Shown here piece after piece: positions 13,255 to 24,900 of a DNA stretch of 64,000 nucleotides. The stretch spans positions 10,189,165 through 10,253,164 of the forward strand of contig CM067568.1 of assembly GCA_034336665.1 (NCBI GenBank), in the 5' to 3' direction. Made by a program: the position numbers and the translations under genes. Below the pieces are notes generated by a model. The model worked only from the letters and a program-made list of their open reading frames with translations. It ran no database searches and was not told the DNA's origin. The DNA comes from Luscinia megarhynchos (Eukaryota > Chordata > Aves > Passeriformes > Turdidae). The first letter of the stretch is position 1. Each line of letters opens with the position of its first letter.

Positions 13255-13593
13255 TCAAGAAAATACACACTGTACTTCTTGGGTTATCCACATGAAAAGC
13301 AGCAAAGTGGTACAAGTGACATGAAATCCAGCCCAGCAGTTTGGGGGGCACACCTTGGTGCAGTTTGAACACCTTGTGCACCAAGGTGAGGCAATTGCTC
13401 CACTAAAAATTCCTTTGGGTGGAGTTATCACAACATAAGGACTCTCTAGTATTGTGGAAAGAGGTACAAATGAGATCCAAGGGCAGCAGGGGAAAACCAG
13501 CAAATTCAAATGAGAAGCCTGTGTGCTATTTAACAGTGTGTGATTAATAGGTGTCAAGGAAAGTGATGATTTTCCACCTCTTGATGTTCTCAC
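13255..13593 (-). mobile_element. possible degenerate endogenous retrovirus env fragment
   Basis: A 112-codon minus-strand open frame with spaced features seen in the surface subunit of gammaretrovirus-like envelope proteins. These are a short segment with NHT and NST glycosylation sequons, a following Cys-Cys-Pro-Trp, then PPKGIF, and a Cys-rich stretch ending in PPN-C-W-A-G and T-C. No start of a larger frame, no fusion peptide or transmembrane subunit, and no gag, pol or LTR could be recognised on either side. The frame closes at both ends. This is a pattern-level resemblance only and could be chance. Confidence 0.3.
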
Positions 13594-13949
13594 TTCAAAG
13601 CAGTGTACTTTTCTGGAAGCAGTGCTTCAGCTGAACAGAGCTGTGGATCCTAGCAGAGTAATAAATGGGTAAAATGTAACCACCTTCACAAACAGGAGTC
13701 AAACTCAGAGAGCAGTCCTTTCATCCTGCCCTTAAATTCTCTATATCTGTGAAATTTCTTAGACAGTTTTGACTTCCTCATCCTAGATTTAATATTGCTT
13801 CTTTCTGCATGTTCTAAATTTGTGTCTGAAGGCCAGAGGTGTCTTTTTGCTTCTTGTTCCTTAAACACTAACTTGAAGGCTGAAAACATTCCTGTTTTTC
13901 CAAATCTGGAAAAATGCAAAATGGTCATATTACCAAAGGGAGAGAGAGG

Positions 13950-13986
13950 AGGGGGGAAAAAAAAAAAAGAAAAGGAAAGGAAAGGA
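13950..13986. repeat. polypurine tract
   Basis: A purine-only stretch of G, A and GGAAA units on the plus strand. It explains the Lys/Glu-rich and Phe-rich open frames around it. Confidence 0.85.
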
Positions 13987-16591
13987 ATACTGTGTACCCA
14001 ACAAAATAGAGGCAAGAATGCAAGAATGCAGGAATGTAAATGTGTTACAGGCTGTATTAGGATTTTGGATGCAAAAATAAAACTTAGAGAAAGACTGAAG
14101 ATTTGAAAAGGCATAATACAATCCAATTTATTTAGACTAGAAAGTGCCCTGTCTAGATTGCTAAGGTGACAAGAAAAATTATGAAAAGAAGATAATCATA
14201 TTTGTTTTAAGTCTGGCAGTTTCCGCTGAAATGCCTGTCTCTCTAAAATAGTTTTTTTTTGAAGGAAGTGCCTTGGGGAATTACTAGAAAAATGATCTTT
14301 ATTAAGTGTTCATGGCCATCTGAACTATCCACCCATCCAGTATAAATGTGTTCTGGCAAAACAAGTGTTTGTGTTGCCATGGCCTTTCTCATGATGTTAT
14401 TTTCTTAAGCAAAAGCATTTTTCTAGCTGAGATCTTAACAAGGACACAGGCAGGACGCCATGATTCAGTCCTTGAAGAGAAAAATAATGATTTGGAAGGA
14501 ATGGTGAAGGAAAAAGATGGTCTCAGAGGGGGTAGAACACAATATCTGGATAGCTGGAGTCTCTTTTGCCCAACAGAAGCAGTGATTCCTTCCACTAATT
14601 ACCCCAGTTCTGCAGGAGAGCAGTGCAGCCTCCACCAGCCCTGCAAAAACACTGATGAGCCCAGTGCTGAGATTCTCCTGAGGCATCCTCAGGATAGGGA
14701 AAATCTTCCTTAAAAATATCAGCTCAATTACAATTTGCTGAGCAAATCACATGCCTCAGACACAGGCTTCCAAAAATCAGGTCATAGGGCCCTGTACTGT
14801 GCAAAGGTACAGGGGTTCTGCAAAAAATATTTTCCCAAGGTCTGTGTGGATCTGTGTGTTGCATTTGCAAGGTTTTAACTGTTCTATGTGCTTGGGTTTG
14901 GGGTTTTTTCTGCCTTTGTCCTGCAAAATCTCTTTGAGAAGGTGCTAGTGTTTCACATCGTTTCTGTTCTCTGGTGAATACCTCTGCAAATGACAGTGAC
15001 TGTGAATTTTGTTTATGGATTAATACTCTGGGTTTATATTAATATCAAAATGTTTTAGCATTAAAACAGGTGAACAGATCTCATAAGCATTGAACAAAAT
15101 TATTATAAAGTCACAGTGACTAAAGCAAAACTAATGGGTGCTTGCATAAAGTTCACAAGGATAAGGTAGGTGTTGAGTCCCCTTTTCTCTGCATGTCTTC
15201 CCAAATTCCAGTAACCATCACTTTGTGAGGCAGAGGTCATCTCTGAATCCGTCTGCTTCCCATTCAGCAAGAGACCACAAATTCCTTTCAGAAGGAGTAA
15301 AACACAAAAAAATTAAGAACAGCAGGACCAAAGGCTTAGCTCTCATTGAGTTTTGATGAGATTTGGGCTTTTTCCTTCCTTCAGCTCCTGTGAGACACCT
15401 CTCTCAAACTGCTTTCATAGCCCTGTAGCTCCACAAGTCAAATCAGAATATTGATTGCAACAGAAAATGTAAAGGGAATAAGGTCCATGTCCAGTTAAGT
15501 ACCTATTTGTAGAAGAGTGCACATTACCAAAATAATCAAAACAAAACAAACAGGAAAAAAACCAAACAAGTAATGAAAACACAAATAGAGTAGGCCTGTA
15601 AAAATAGAATAGGCAGGGTCATCATGAGAGGGTGAGTTCACATCTCACTGCTACCTGAACACAGCACCATTTTAGCAAACAGATTAATTACAGAGCTATG
15701 GCAAAACAAACCAACATAATAATTTTATTTGCCATTAAATGAAATTAATTAGTGTGACACTAAAGCAACAAGTAGCATTTGATATAAAGAATAGAAAATG
15801 TTAGGAAAGAGTGTAATGTGTTCCCCTAACTCCTGAGACCCATTCACTCTCATGCCCCTGCACTAAAATTACTTTTAGAAATCCCAGGAACTGAGCTGTG
15901 CTCCATCCTCTGGGAAGCAATTCCTCAGCCTACCAGCTCACAATAATTTCTTCCTGTTCAACTCAACACTTACCTGTCATCTCACTAATATTGCTGAAGT
16001 ATCTTCAATAACACATACTTGACATCTTTAATATTCATACTCACTGAAAAAAAATCACAAGGTATCTAATCTAAAGCTAAAAATCCACAGAAAGAACATG
16101 AGGAACATGAGCTAATTCCAGTTTGCTTTTTGCAACTAATTCAAAAAAAGTTAAAAGACTGTTTAGAGGGGGAAACAAACTTACAGCAAAGCACCAGTCA
16201 TATCTTTTTTTTTAATGCAACCTTTTGAAATTAGATTAGAGAGAAAACTCTGAGTTAAAATTGACTCAATTAAGTCTCCTGCTCTTGCAGTTCAAGAGGG
16301 ACACGTCTGATGCATAAAGCAATAATGGAGCTGCATCCTGTGGGATGTATCTGACTCATGACTAAATCCTAAGTGGATTTAGTTGTCACAGTGTGGTGCA
16401 GAGAGTTTGCAAGCTCCATTCAGCAAGAAAAGGGCTGACCTGGATAGTGATTCTGGAACAGAGGACAGGGGAATGAGCTGCAGGGGATGACAGAGCTGCC
16501 AGGAGATCAGCAAAGATCACCCAGAATGTAACATCACGTAAATGGAGGCATTCCTAAGTTGATGCTGACAGGAATTCAGAGATGTGGCTGG

Positions 16592-16628
16592 GGAAAAAAA
16601 AAAAAAAAAAGAAAGAAAAAAAAAAAAT
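16592..16628. repeat. poly-A tract
   Basis: Two A runs separated by gaaag. No element with a matching body was recognised upstream. Confidence 0.85.
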
Positions 16629-17059
16629 TTAGAGCCTGCAGATAAAGCTCTAAATTGAGTTTACTGGTGCTTATCTGCTGCTACAAACAGTGGCAGTAAT
16701 TTATAGATGTGCCTCAGTTGTCAGGAAAAATGAGTTAAAATAACCAATGAAAAATGAAAGCTTGTAAAATAGTCTACCTTAAACAAAATGCTGGAGAGCA
16801 CAATGTAATTACAATTTATTTCCAAATATGTACTTTATTTTTATGAAAATTAATAACACATTCAATTAATACAGAATTAATAGGAATGACATGTTTTACT
16901 GAGGAAATATTGATGAATTTCTGAATATTAGATGCAAGTTTTATGGTTCCAATGATAAAATATTTTAGCTGCTTTGCTTCTGTAAGCATTTAGAATTGTC
17001 CCAGTTTCTTTACTGGTAAATAATTCATTTAATGAAATACTTTAAAACTATTCTTCCAT

Positions 17060-17650
17060 AATCTGTGGAGAGCACACCAGTTCTCAATCCACCTCCCTGT
17101 TCACTCATCCAGTCCCCACTTCCTGAGTGTGCCTATGAGGATGTTGTGAGAGACAGTGTTCAAAGCCTTGCTGAAGTGAAGGTGGACAAAATCCAGTGCT
17201 CTCCCCTCACCCCTCCAGGTGGTTATTTCATCATAAAAGGAATCAGGTTGGTCAAGCAGGATTTACCCATCTTGAATCCACCTGATTCCACCTTCTTGTC
17301 TTCCCTGTGAACAGAGATGGCCTCCAGGATGAGGTGCTCTATCTTCTTTCCAGGGATTGTGGTGAGGATGACTGGCTGGTGGTTCCCTGGGTCCTCCTTC
17401 TTGCCCTTTTTGAAGACTGAGGTGACATTTTTCCAGTCCTCAGACACCTCTCCTGATCACTGGCACCTTTCAAAGATGGTCATGGGCAGCCTCACTATAA
17501 GGTCTGCCAACTCTCAGCAGTTGTGGATGCATCCCATCAGGGCTCATGGATTTGTGGATGTCAAGTTTGCCTAGATGTTCTCTAACCCAGTCCTCCTTGA
17601 GACAGGGAAGGTCTTCCTTCCAATATTCCTTTACCCTGATTGCAATATTC
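17060..17650 (-). mobile_element. CR1 LINE reverse-transcriptase fragment, broken
   Basis: Minus-strand translations match the CR1 polymerase. In one frame (17650-17470) they give DLPCLKEDWVREHLGKL and then SPDGMHPQLLR. In another frame (17447-17223) they give VFKKGKKEDPGNHQPV, ILEAIS and KGKSCLTNLI. Downstream is the degraded segment for a DFSKAFDTV-type motif, to about 17060. A frameshift near 17450-17470 and substitutions show it is dead. It is bounded by AT-rich unique sequence, so both the 5' part and the 3' tail are missing. Confidence 0.92.
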
Positions 17651-18485
17651 CATGAGCTATGCAATTTAAAATAAAATTTAAAATTTAAATTTTTCAAAAT
17701 TCTCAAATTTTGCAATATGTTAGCTTCTTCCCAATATGCATGTGGCACCAGTCAGACTCCCAGTTCTCTTCATATTTCCAAATAAGCTATGTGATTCTAA
17801 ATTTGGATTAACATTTGATCCAGAGCCTCATTAATTATGTAAATGAACAGTAAGATTTTTGCTTAGGCCTTGAGGATGGGCAGTGGGAGATGTGGATTCT
17901 AATTTACAACCCGACTATTAATCATGGAAAAGCTGTTAAAAACCAGTATTTCTTTTTATGTCTTGATGCCAGTTAATTAGCTGTCCTTTATGGTCTACTA
18001 TCATGGCCCTTCTGATGCAGGCTGAATTTGAATAGTCCAGTTGTATATCTCTTGTGTTTTAGATAAGAATGATCTGGTGGTGTATTTCACTTTCAATTAG
18101 CAATTGAACAGCATAAGTTCATTTTCCCACTGCTTTTTAAATGCCAATGCATGGTGTAAATAGCTTAAAAATGGTTTGTCATCAATTGTCTGTCACAGGG
18201 AGGTATTATTCATGTCCTGAGTCTTTGGAGGAATTAAATTCTCTGTTCAGATTCATAAACTATAAGTTGTTAATTTCTTGCATGGAATTTAAGACAGCTG
18301 AGAACACCCAGTAGTGACACAGTGGGGTTCAGCTGTGAGGAGAGGCCTTCCCAATGCCTATGGCTTGCTTCTTCCAAAGGTTTTCACCTCTGCTGTGGAG
18401 ACAGTTACACTGCATGAACAACTGGTCCCAAATCACCACAATCTATAGCAGAGAATCAGTGCTCTTATAGTGGAACAGCTTAGAA
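17651..18485. other. AT-rich spacer between CR1 fragments
   Basis: Unique-looking sequence with no coding potential seen. It separates two minus-strand CR1 pieces, which may or may not derive from one insertion. Confidence 0.6.
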
Positions 18486-18620
18486 ACTATAGAATCATTG
18501 AATGCCTTAAGTTGAGAAGGTGCCTTAAAGATCATCTGGTTCCAGCCCCTCACCATGGGCAGGGACACTTTTCACTAGGCTGCTCAGAGCTCCACCCAGC
18601 CTGGTCTTGAACACTTACAG
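18486..18620 (-). mobile_element. CR1 LINE 3' tail
   Basis: On the plus strand it starts tagaatcattgaatgcc, followed by gccttaaagatcatctggtt, ccatgggcagggacac and cagcctggtcttgaacac. This is the reverse complement of a CR1 3' end. The element stops abruptly at cttacaggg, where the GGAT microsatellite begins. Confidence 0.9.
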
Positions 18621-18740
18621 GGATGGATGGATGGATGGATGGATGGATGGATGGATGGATGGATGGATGGATGGATGGATGGATGGATGGATGGATGGAT
18701 GGATGGATGGATGGATGGATGGATGGATGGATGGATGGAT
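18621..18740. repeat. (GGAT)30 microsatellite
   Basis: 120 bases of uninterrupted GGAT, 30 units. It produces spurious Met-Asp-Gly-Trp open frames on the plus strand. The array begins where the CR1 tail normally reads cagggatggggc, so it probably grew from the ggatgg in that element. Confidence 0.98.
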
Positions 18741-21700
18741 TGTTCCATATCCCTATTGTGGATTATTCTATTTCACTGTTGTGGGAAAGAGCAAAGGACA
18801 ACCACAGAGACTGGCAGCAGGCCACCATCAGTTAAATCTGCCAACTGCTACTTGGACTGAATCCCTGCTTTCCAGAATATGGCTGGGCATGGTGGCTGTT
18901 GGGAAGTAGAGAATTAATCTTTTAATTTTCATTTACACACAGCCTTTGGTTTTGCTTTATTAAGTTGTATTTACCTTGATCCACAGGTTCTGTTCTGTCT
19001 ATTTTCTCCTCTGTCCTGATGAGGAGAGGAGTAATAGAACAACTTGGTGGGCATCTGGCTGCCAGACAAGGTCAAACTCCTACACTATCTGATAGATATT
19101 TTTTGGAAATGTTGTAATGGATTTTATTTTGGTTGGATGCATCTTTATACATGTAAAGATTGTGATAAGTCCAAGAAATGGAAGTCCATTCTTGTCCAGA
19201 TTCTGTATTTGTTCTCCGTTTGAAGGACTGAATGTCATTTGCCAAACTATTCAGTTGTTGGTCAAAAAAGCTACCAGAAGATGCTCCTCCAATATTTATG
19301 AGCTACATGATTTTGAGTATCTTGTTACCAGGGTTTGAAACAGTGCTAAGGTCTCTAAATCTCTGGTATAATCCAGAAATTAAGTGATTATGAATCTAAT
19401 CAGTTACAGAAGGATATAAATACTTTAGAACACTGAGGCCTTGCATTGATGTTACTCAGAAGATGTTTATAGTGAGTGGTCTCTGATTTCAGATTCCTAG
19501 AAAGAATTTGAGAATAGGAGTCACAAATCTCCAGCACAGTGGTGAAATGGATGAAGGAGGTGTTTCTTTGGAGTTTTTAGTTATTTTTGCCCTAAACCAA
19601 ATTAGCTATCAAGGTGTTACCAGTTTTGTAAAACAATGAAGCCTCTTGCTGTGGTCTCTGGGATTTCCTGTAATTGCATGATTGAAAGACAAAAAACAGA
19701 GGCTCTGTACCTTGGAACCTTCAGAAAGGGGACTGAGGCCAGTGCTAGTGTCCCCTTTCAGGAGGTTGTGGTGTGGTTATGAGACCTGGAGATTGGTTTG
19801 AGTTCCCATACTGTCTAAGAGACAGCCATTATAAAATTAAGCCGCTCGAGGTCATGTCAGTGTTGGTAGGCTCTGGATAGCCACACTGCTTGGTGCTGGG
19901 CCATTCTGCAGAGCCTGCCTTGGGAGATATCCCAAGGATACACACGGAGTGTGAAAGGAGCAACCAGCCAAGAAAAGCAGGAAAAAGTGTTCTTCTGAAG
20001 TGGGGGAAGGGATACTGTTTGTTTTCTGATTTTAATCTGCAGAAGTCCAAGAAAAGAAACCAAAAAATTAAAGAGTGGGAGAACTGAACTGGAGGGGAGG
20101 AGAGTAAAAGTATCTTTTTACATCAAGAATGGCCAGAGCAGACCACTGTTTAAACCTTGGAACTTCATTATTCTTGGTCCAGCTGGCAGTCTGTTAGAAG
20201 AATCCTCCTGACTCCTGGGTATACAGATTTTGGAGAAACACAGGTTTTCTCATTTCTACTCTTGCAAAAGTAATAATTTCCTTGCCAGAAACACCAGCAT
20301 GGGGAAAGCTATGTATCTGGAACTCTGTCCTAGAGTAAGTCAGAGGGGGCTCAGCTGCTGCTTCAGGAGCCCAGGGAGGACATTCAGGGCAAGACCCAGA
20401 AGAATCTGTCAGTGTTGGTGTTAAAGGTAACCAGCTGCACTGTGTCTCTGTTCACAAGGATTCCCTCAAAGTGCCCTGTTAGCCAAAGCCTCTGCTCTAC
20501 TGTACAAGTCAGAATTCCAAAGGTGAACTGCTCTCTGCCAGGAGAAACTGGTTTCTGTCTCCTGGTTTCCTGCAGAGCTTTCTTCAGAAGCATGTCACTG
20601 GGGCCACAGGAAGTGTGTGGTTTGTCCTGCCTGGCAGCCCCTGAAAACCCACATCTTCCCCAATTGCTTTTTTGCCTAAGTGTTTGAAAACATGCCACTG
20701 GAAGGTGCTTGCAGGCAATAGACATTTCTCTTTAGTACTTCAGTAAAAATGTTCATCCTGGCAAAATGCAATGAGACAAGCTGTGATGCTACCCAAAGAA
20801 GGAGCATCAGCCATGGCTTTTTTCTGTGGTCCATGACAAGGGGAGCAGAAACTACAGCTCTCAAGATTAAGTGTATGCATCTTCCTTGATCCAGGCTAAA
20901 CTGTGCTTTGATATTGCTGTGACACCAAGAAGTCTTTCTCTTTATTGTTTGTGTTCTTTTCAGTGCCTTGTAGTAACCAAAAATACAGGCAAGAGATCCA
21001 TCCAGAGAGAAAGAGAAATGTGGGATGGAAGGAGACACTTCTCTGGAGAAAAACTGGAGACTGGGGGAGATAAACTGAGCTTGATTTTGTTATTTGTGTT
21101 GAGTTCAGCAACATAAACCACAAGACTGTAACTTTTGAATATAATACTCTTTATTGTAATATAAAACAGTCTTTATGAAGTCTCTTACCACTTTGTGTTT
21201 CAAGGCATTTTGCATTTTAAAGTCTTCAGTCCAAACAAGGGCATGTCTGCATGCACTACCTAACCTCTTTAATCATGCATATATGCAACTTTTTAAAGAA
21301 TTGGATATAGAGGGGAACTAACCAAAATAATAAAAACAGACAGTCCTGAAAAGTTAACACAATGGATTCAAAATTTATGCATTTCCCATTTTCTTAAATT
21401 TCCAACCATCTTTTTCCAAAGTAAAACAGAAACATCTTGACACTTACATACATATGCAGATTTCATCAGGAATTTTCAAAGGTCAGTGCAGACCAGCTAT
21501 GTACTTTGGAACTCCATTTAGGGGCACAGATATTATTCTTAGATAGTAAACAAATGAAAATGGATCTCTATTCCTCTAGCTGAACATTCCAAAAACGTAC
21601 AAAGAAGTCCCCACCTAAATATATCTGATACTAAATATTGTGATGTTCTGGGATTCTGTATCTTTTATCACTTCTTAGACACATTCATTTAATTCTTGTT

Positions 21701-21870
21701 ATCAATAAAAGGTGTCCTTAGTCAGATATGTAATTTCCCAACTACTTTGACCTTTTGGATTAGGCATTGTTGTCCATAGTGTGTGCTGTTACTTGCACTT
21801 ATTTTTCTAGACAACTTTTATTGCACAAGGAATCTGTATTGTTGTTCTGTGAAGTGGACACAACCCAGAA

Positions 21871-21904
21871 GTACAAGAAAGAAGAAAGTACAAGAAAGAA
21901 GAAA
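21871..21904. repeat. 17-bp tandem duplication
   Basis: gtacaagaaagaagaaa occurs twice in direct succession without mismatch. Confidence 0.9.
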
Positions 21905-24900
21905 CAATGTCACTAAGCCCAGTAAGAGTACAGTTTTGCTAAAAGAAGTAATTTAATTCAGGGACAGAGATGTCCCCAAAAGCTCACAGGGCCCCCATAC
22001 CAGCTCATCTTTCTGATTCTGTAGTTTCTGAAATTTTCTTCAAATGTAGCTGTGTTGGAGATTGGTATCTCAATCCCTAGGTTATTTGTATAACCACATT
22101 GTTCATAGGTGGCACTGAGGCAAGAAAGTAATAGTAATTTAGCATTTGGAAAGTTGGCACATGCTTTTATGTTAGCTTCCCTTTTTAGCTAAATGCTGTT
22201 CAAAACTCTTCCAAGTTAGACATGGATAAAAATAACTCAAAGATTGGAGGAGCTTTTCAGGCAGGAGTCAACAAAACAAAAAATCCTGCTCTATCTCTGC
22301 CCAGGACAAAAAATATTTGAATATTCCAGGCATTTTCACAACAGTTGGAGTTGCAGAAAATCTGTACTGAGCACAGACCATAATCTTTCTAATGGCATGT
22401 TAAATTTGTTGAGCACTCTGGCAGTGAGCCAGTTGTCTGACAATGTTAGAAAGGGGTTAGGTCAGAGTGACCTAGACAATATGCAGAGAAACCATTACCT
22501 TCCCAAGGCATTCTGTTTGGGATAATCATTCTGAAACCTACAACAAGGAATGCCATAGCAGTGAACCTAGGAAGGAACACCTGGGCTAATGAGTGCTACA
22601 AATGAAGCTAAAGCCCTCTTTCTGGGACTTTCTGATATATTTACTTTTTTCTCTTTTTTCTGTGGCACTAAATATTTGAGAGAAGTCCCAGGAAATCCAG
22701 AACAAAACACTGACTGTGTCATGGTAAGCAAAAATATTTTTCTCCTCCTCTTGATTCCAAGGCTGTGAGCTAAATAAGGATAATTGCCTTCCTTTGCCAT
22801 CCACTTCTAACACATAAATAAAGCAACCACTCCTCTGTTGCAATGTGTCAGAGGTAGCTGTAATCACCCTGCTGACTGACAGTAATTGGTATTTGCTTCT
22901 GTCAGCTTTAAAGTCATGCTAATTAAAACTGATCTTCCTACTCACATGTTGAAAGAAACCAGTATCTGGAGGCAAGATCATCTGGGGGAAATTTGAATAA
23001 ATCCTCAGGCACCGATGTCTGCCTCCCTCAGAGTGGCCTTCCTATTCCAAAAGAACACTTTGTCATGTGTCATAGTGTCACCCCAGGCAGCCACTCGCTC
23101 ACTCTCCCGTGGGATCAGGGAGAGAATCAGAAGGGGAAATGCTGGAAAACTCATGGGGTTGAAATAAAGACAGTTTAACAGGAAAAGGAAAAGCTTTGCA
23201 CACAAGCAAAGCAAACAAGGAATGAATCCACTTCTCCCTGTGGGCAGGCACTTCTTCCCCCACTTTATACAATGAGCATGATGCCATGCAACATGGAGTC
23301 TCCTTTGGGGTCAGGATTTGTGTCCCCTGCCAGCTTCTTGTGCACCTGCAGCTCCCTCACCAGCATGGCCTACGAAAAGCAGAGAAAGCCTTGTCTCTGT
23401 GCAAGCCAGAACAAAACCATCTCTGTATTATTAACTTTGTGCTCAGCACAAGTCCAAAGCTCCATTCCAGCCACTGTGCAGAAAATTGCCTCAGCCCCAA
23501 AGCAGCACACATCTTCTCTAGGCTCTTGCCTTCTCCACGTGCATCAATGATTCTACCACTAGGAGCAGGAAAGCTTATTGGGCTGTGTAGCAAACCAGCA
23601 CATATTGATGGCCTTGACTCTGAAAGCCAAAGATGTTTACTATTTTTTCTGAAGTTCCTCTTCTCCAATTCTTCACTGGAGCACTTTGTGGAGCATGTAT
23701 GCCATCCCCAGAGACCTGTAGAACAGGGAATAGAAGACACAGAGAGGGGAGGAAGAACTGGGGAATACATGCAATTCCTCAGGTGTGGGCTTTAGTCAGG
23801 ACACTGGAATTGGTACCAAATGCCCTATAAACTCTTTAATTATGGCATGGTTTAACAGTGCCTTGAGGAGCCTTCAGCAGCCTGTGGCAATCCTTATGAA
23901 GCTGGTTTGTTATGGAGCCAGCAGGAAGTGCTCACCTTGGAGCCCCAGCCCTGCTGTGCTGGTTCAGCTGGGTGCTGGCCAGCCAGTCACTCTCTGCCTC
24001 CTGATGTTGGGTAACCACAGGCTGCAGAGCAATAGGATGTCCTGGTTCTATAACCTCTGTAAAGGCTTCAAGGTAGTTTGAAATCAAGCAAGATGGCTTT
24101 CAGAGGATGCCTTGCAGTTTCATAAGGTGTTACATGCTTTGCCTTACAAAAACATGGAATAGCTGCCAGGAAAACTGAAATAAAGAACTTGAAAACCAGA
24201 TTAAATAGATACCAGTGAATTTTCCAGAACTCTTCCATCCTTCATTTTCTAACTTGCTAATACAAGTGCTTTGCAAGAAGTAGGTCAGTCCTAACAGGAA
24301 AGTTATAGTGTTTGCATCTTGTCCAGTTTTTACTAATGCTATGTTATTTCATCAGTGTTTTTTGTAAACCACTGATAAAACTAAAGATTTACTTTCTTCA
24401 ACATCCTCCATAAGATGTTGCCAAACTCACATTAAGTATATGCAAAGATTTTGTAACTAAAGATACATGTGCATCATTTTATGTACATTATCATTTTACA
24501 GCATTGTCATAAAATGCTATTTTTAGTACCACTGTTGTCTACTAATTTTATTTTTTTATTATTCTGGCAAATGCAAAACTTGTCTGAAAAGATACAGAGA
24601 ACCACAAAAATTGTTGGTTCCAAATGACAATAAGAGCTACAAGTTGTCATGATTAATCCATATTTATAGCATGAATGTTAGCTTTTCATGACTCCAGTGT
24701 AGGACCATACAAAGAAAATAAACTTACTATGTTGGTGTCGGAGGTTTTGACAGCTTAGTAGACATTGCATTCCTATTTCCTTTCCTGTCTCATGTGGCAC
24801 TGCTGTCTTCCATACCATTTAGTAGTTGCATAATTGTTCCCTTTCAAGCATACAAACAATGAGGTCAACTTGAGTCATGTCAAATAACTGGAGCAAATAC

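Larger units (their letters stand above)
13594..17059. other. noncoding; simple repeats only
   Basis: Holds the polypurine tract at 13.95 kb, a short gcaagaat repeat near 14.01-14.03 kb and the poly-A tract at 16.6 kb. No gene or recognisable transposon. Confidence 0.65.

Noticed and set aside
18607..18909. Met-Asp-Gly-Trp repeat proteins
   Set aside because: Translations of the GGAT microsatellite in three frames.
23286..23795. 169-codon plus-strand open frame
   Set aside because: No domain, codon bias or gene structure; opposite-strand frames of similar length overlap it.
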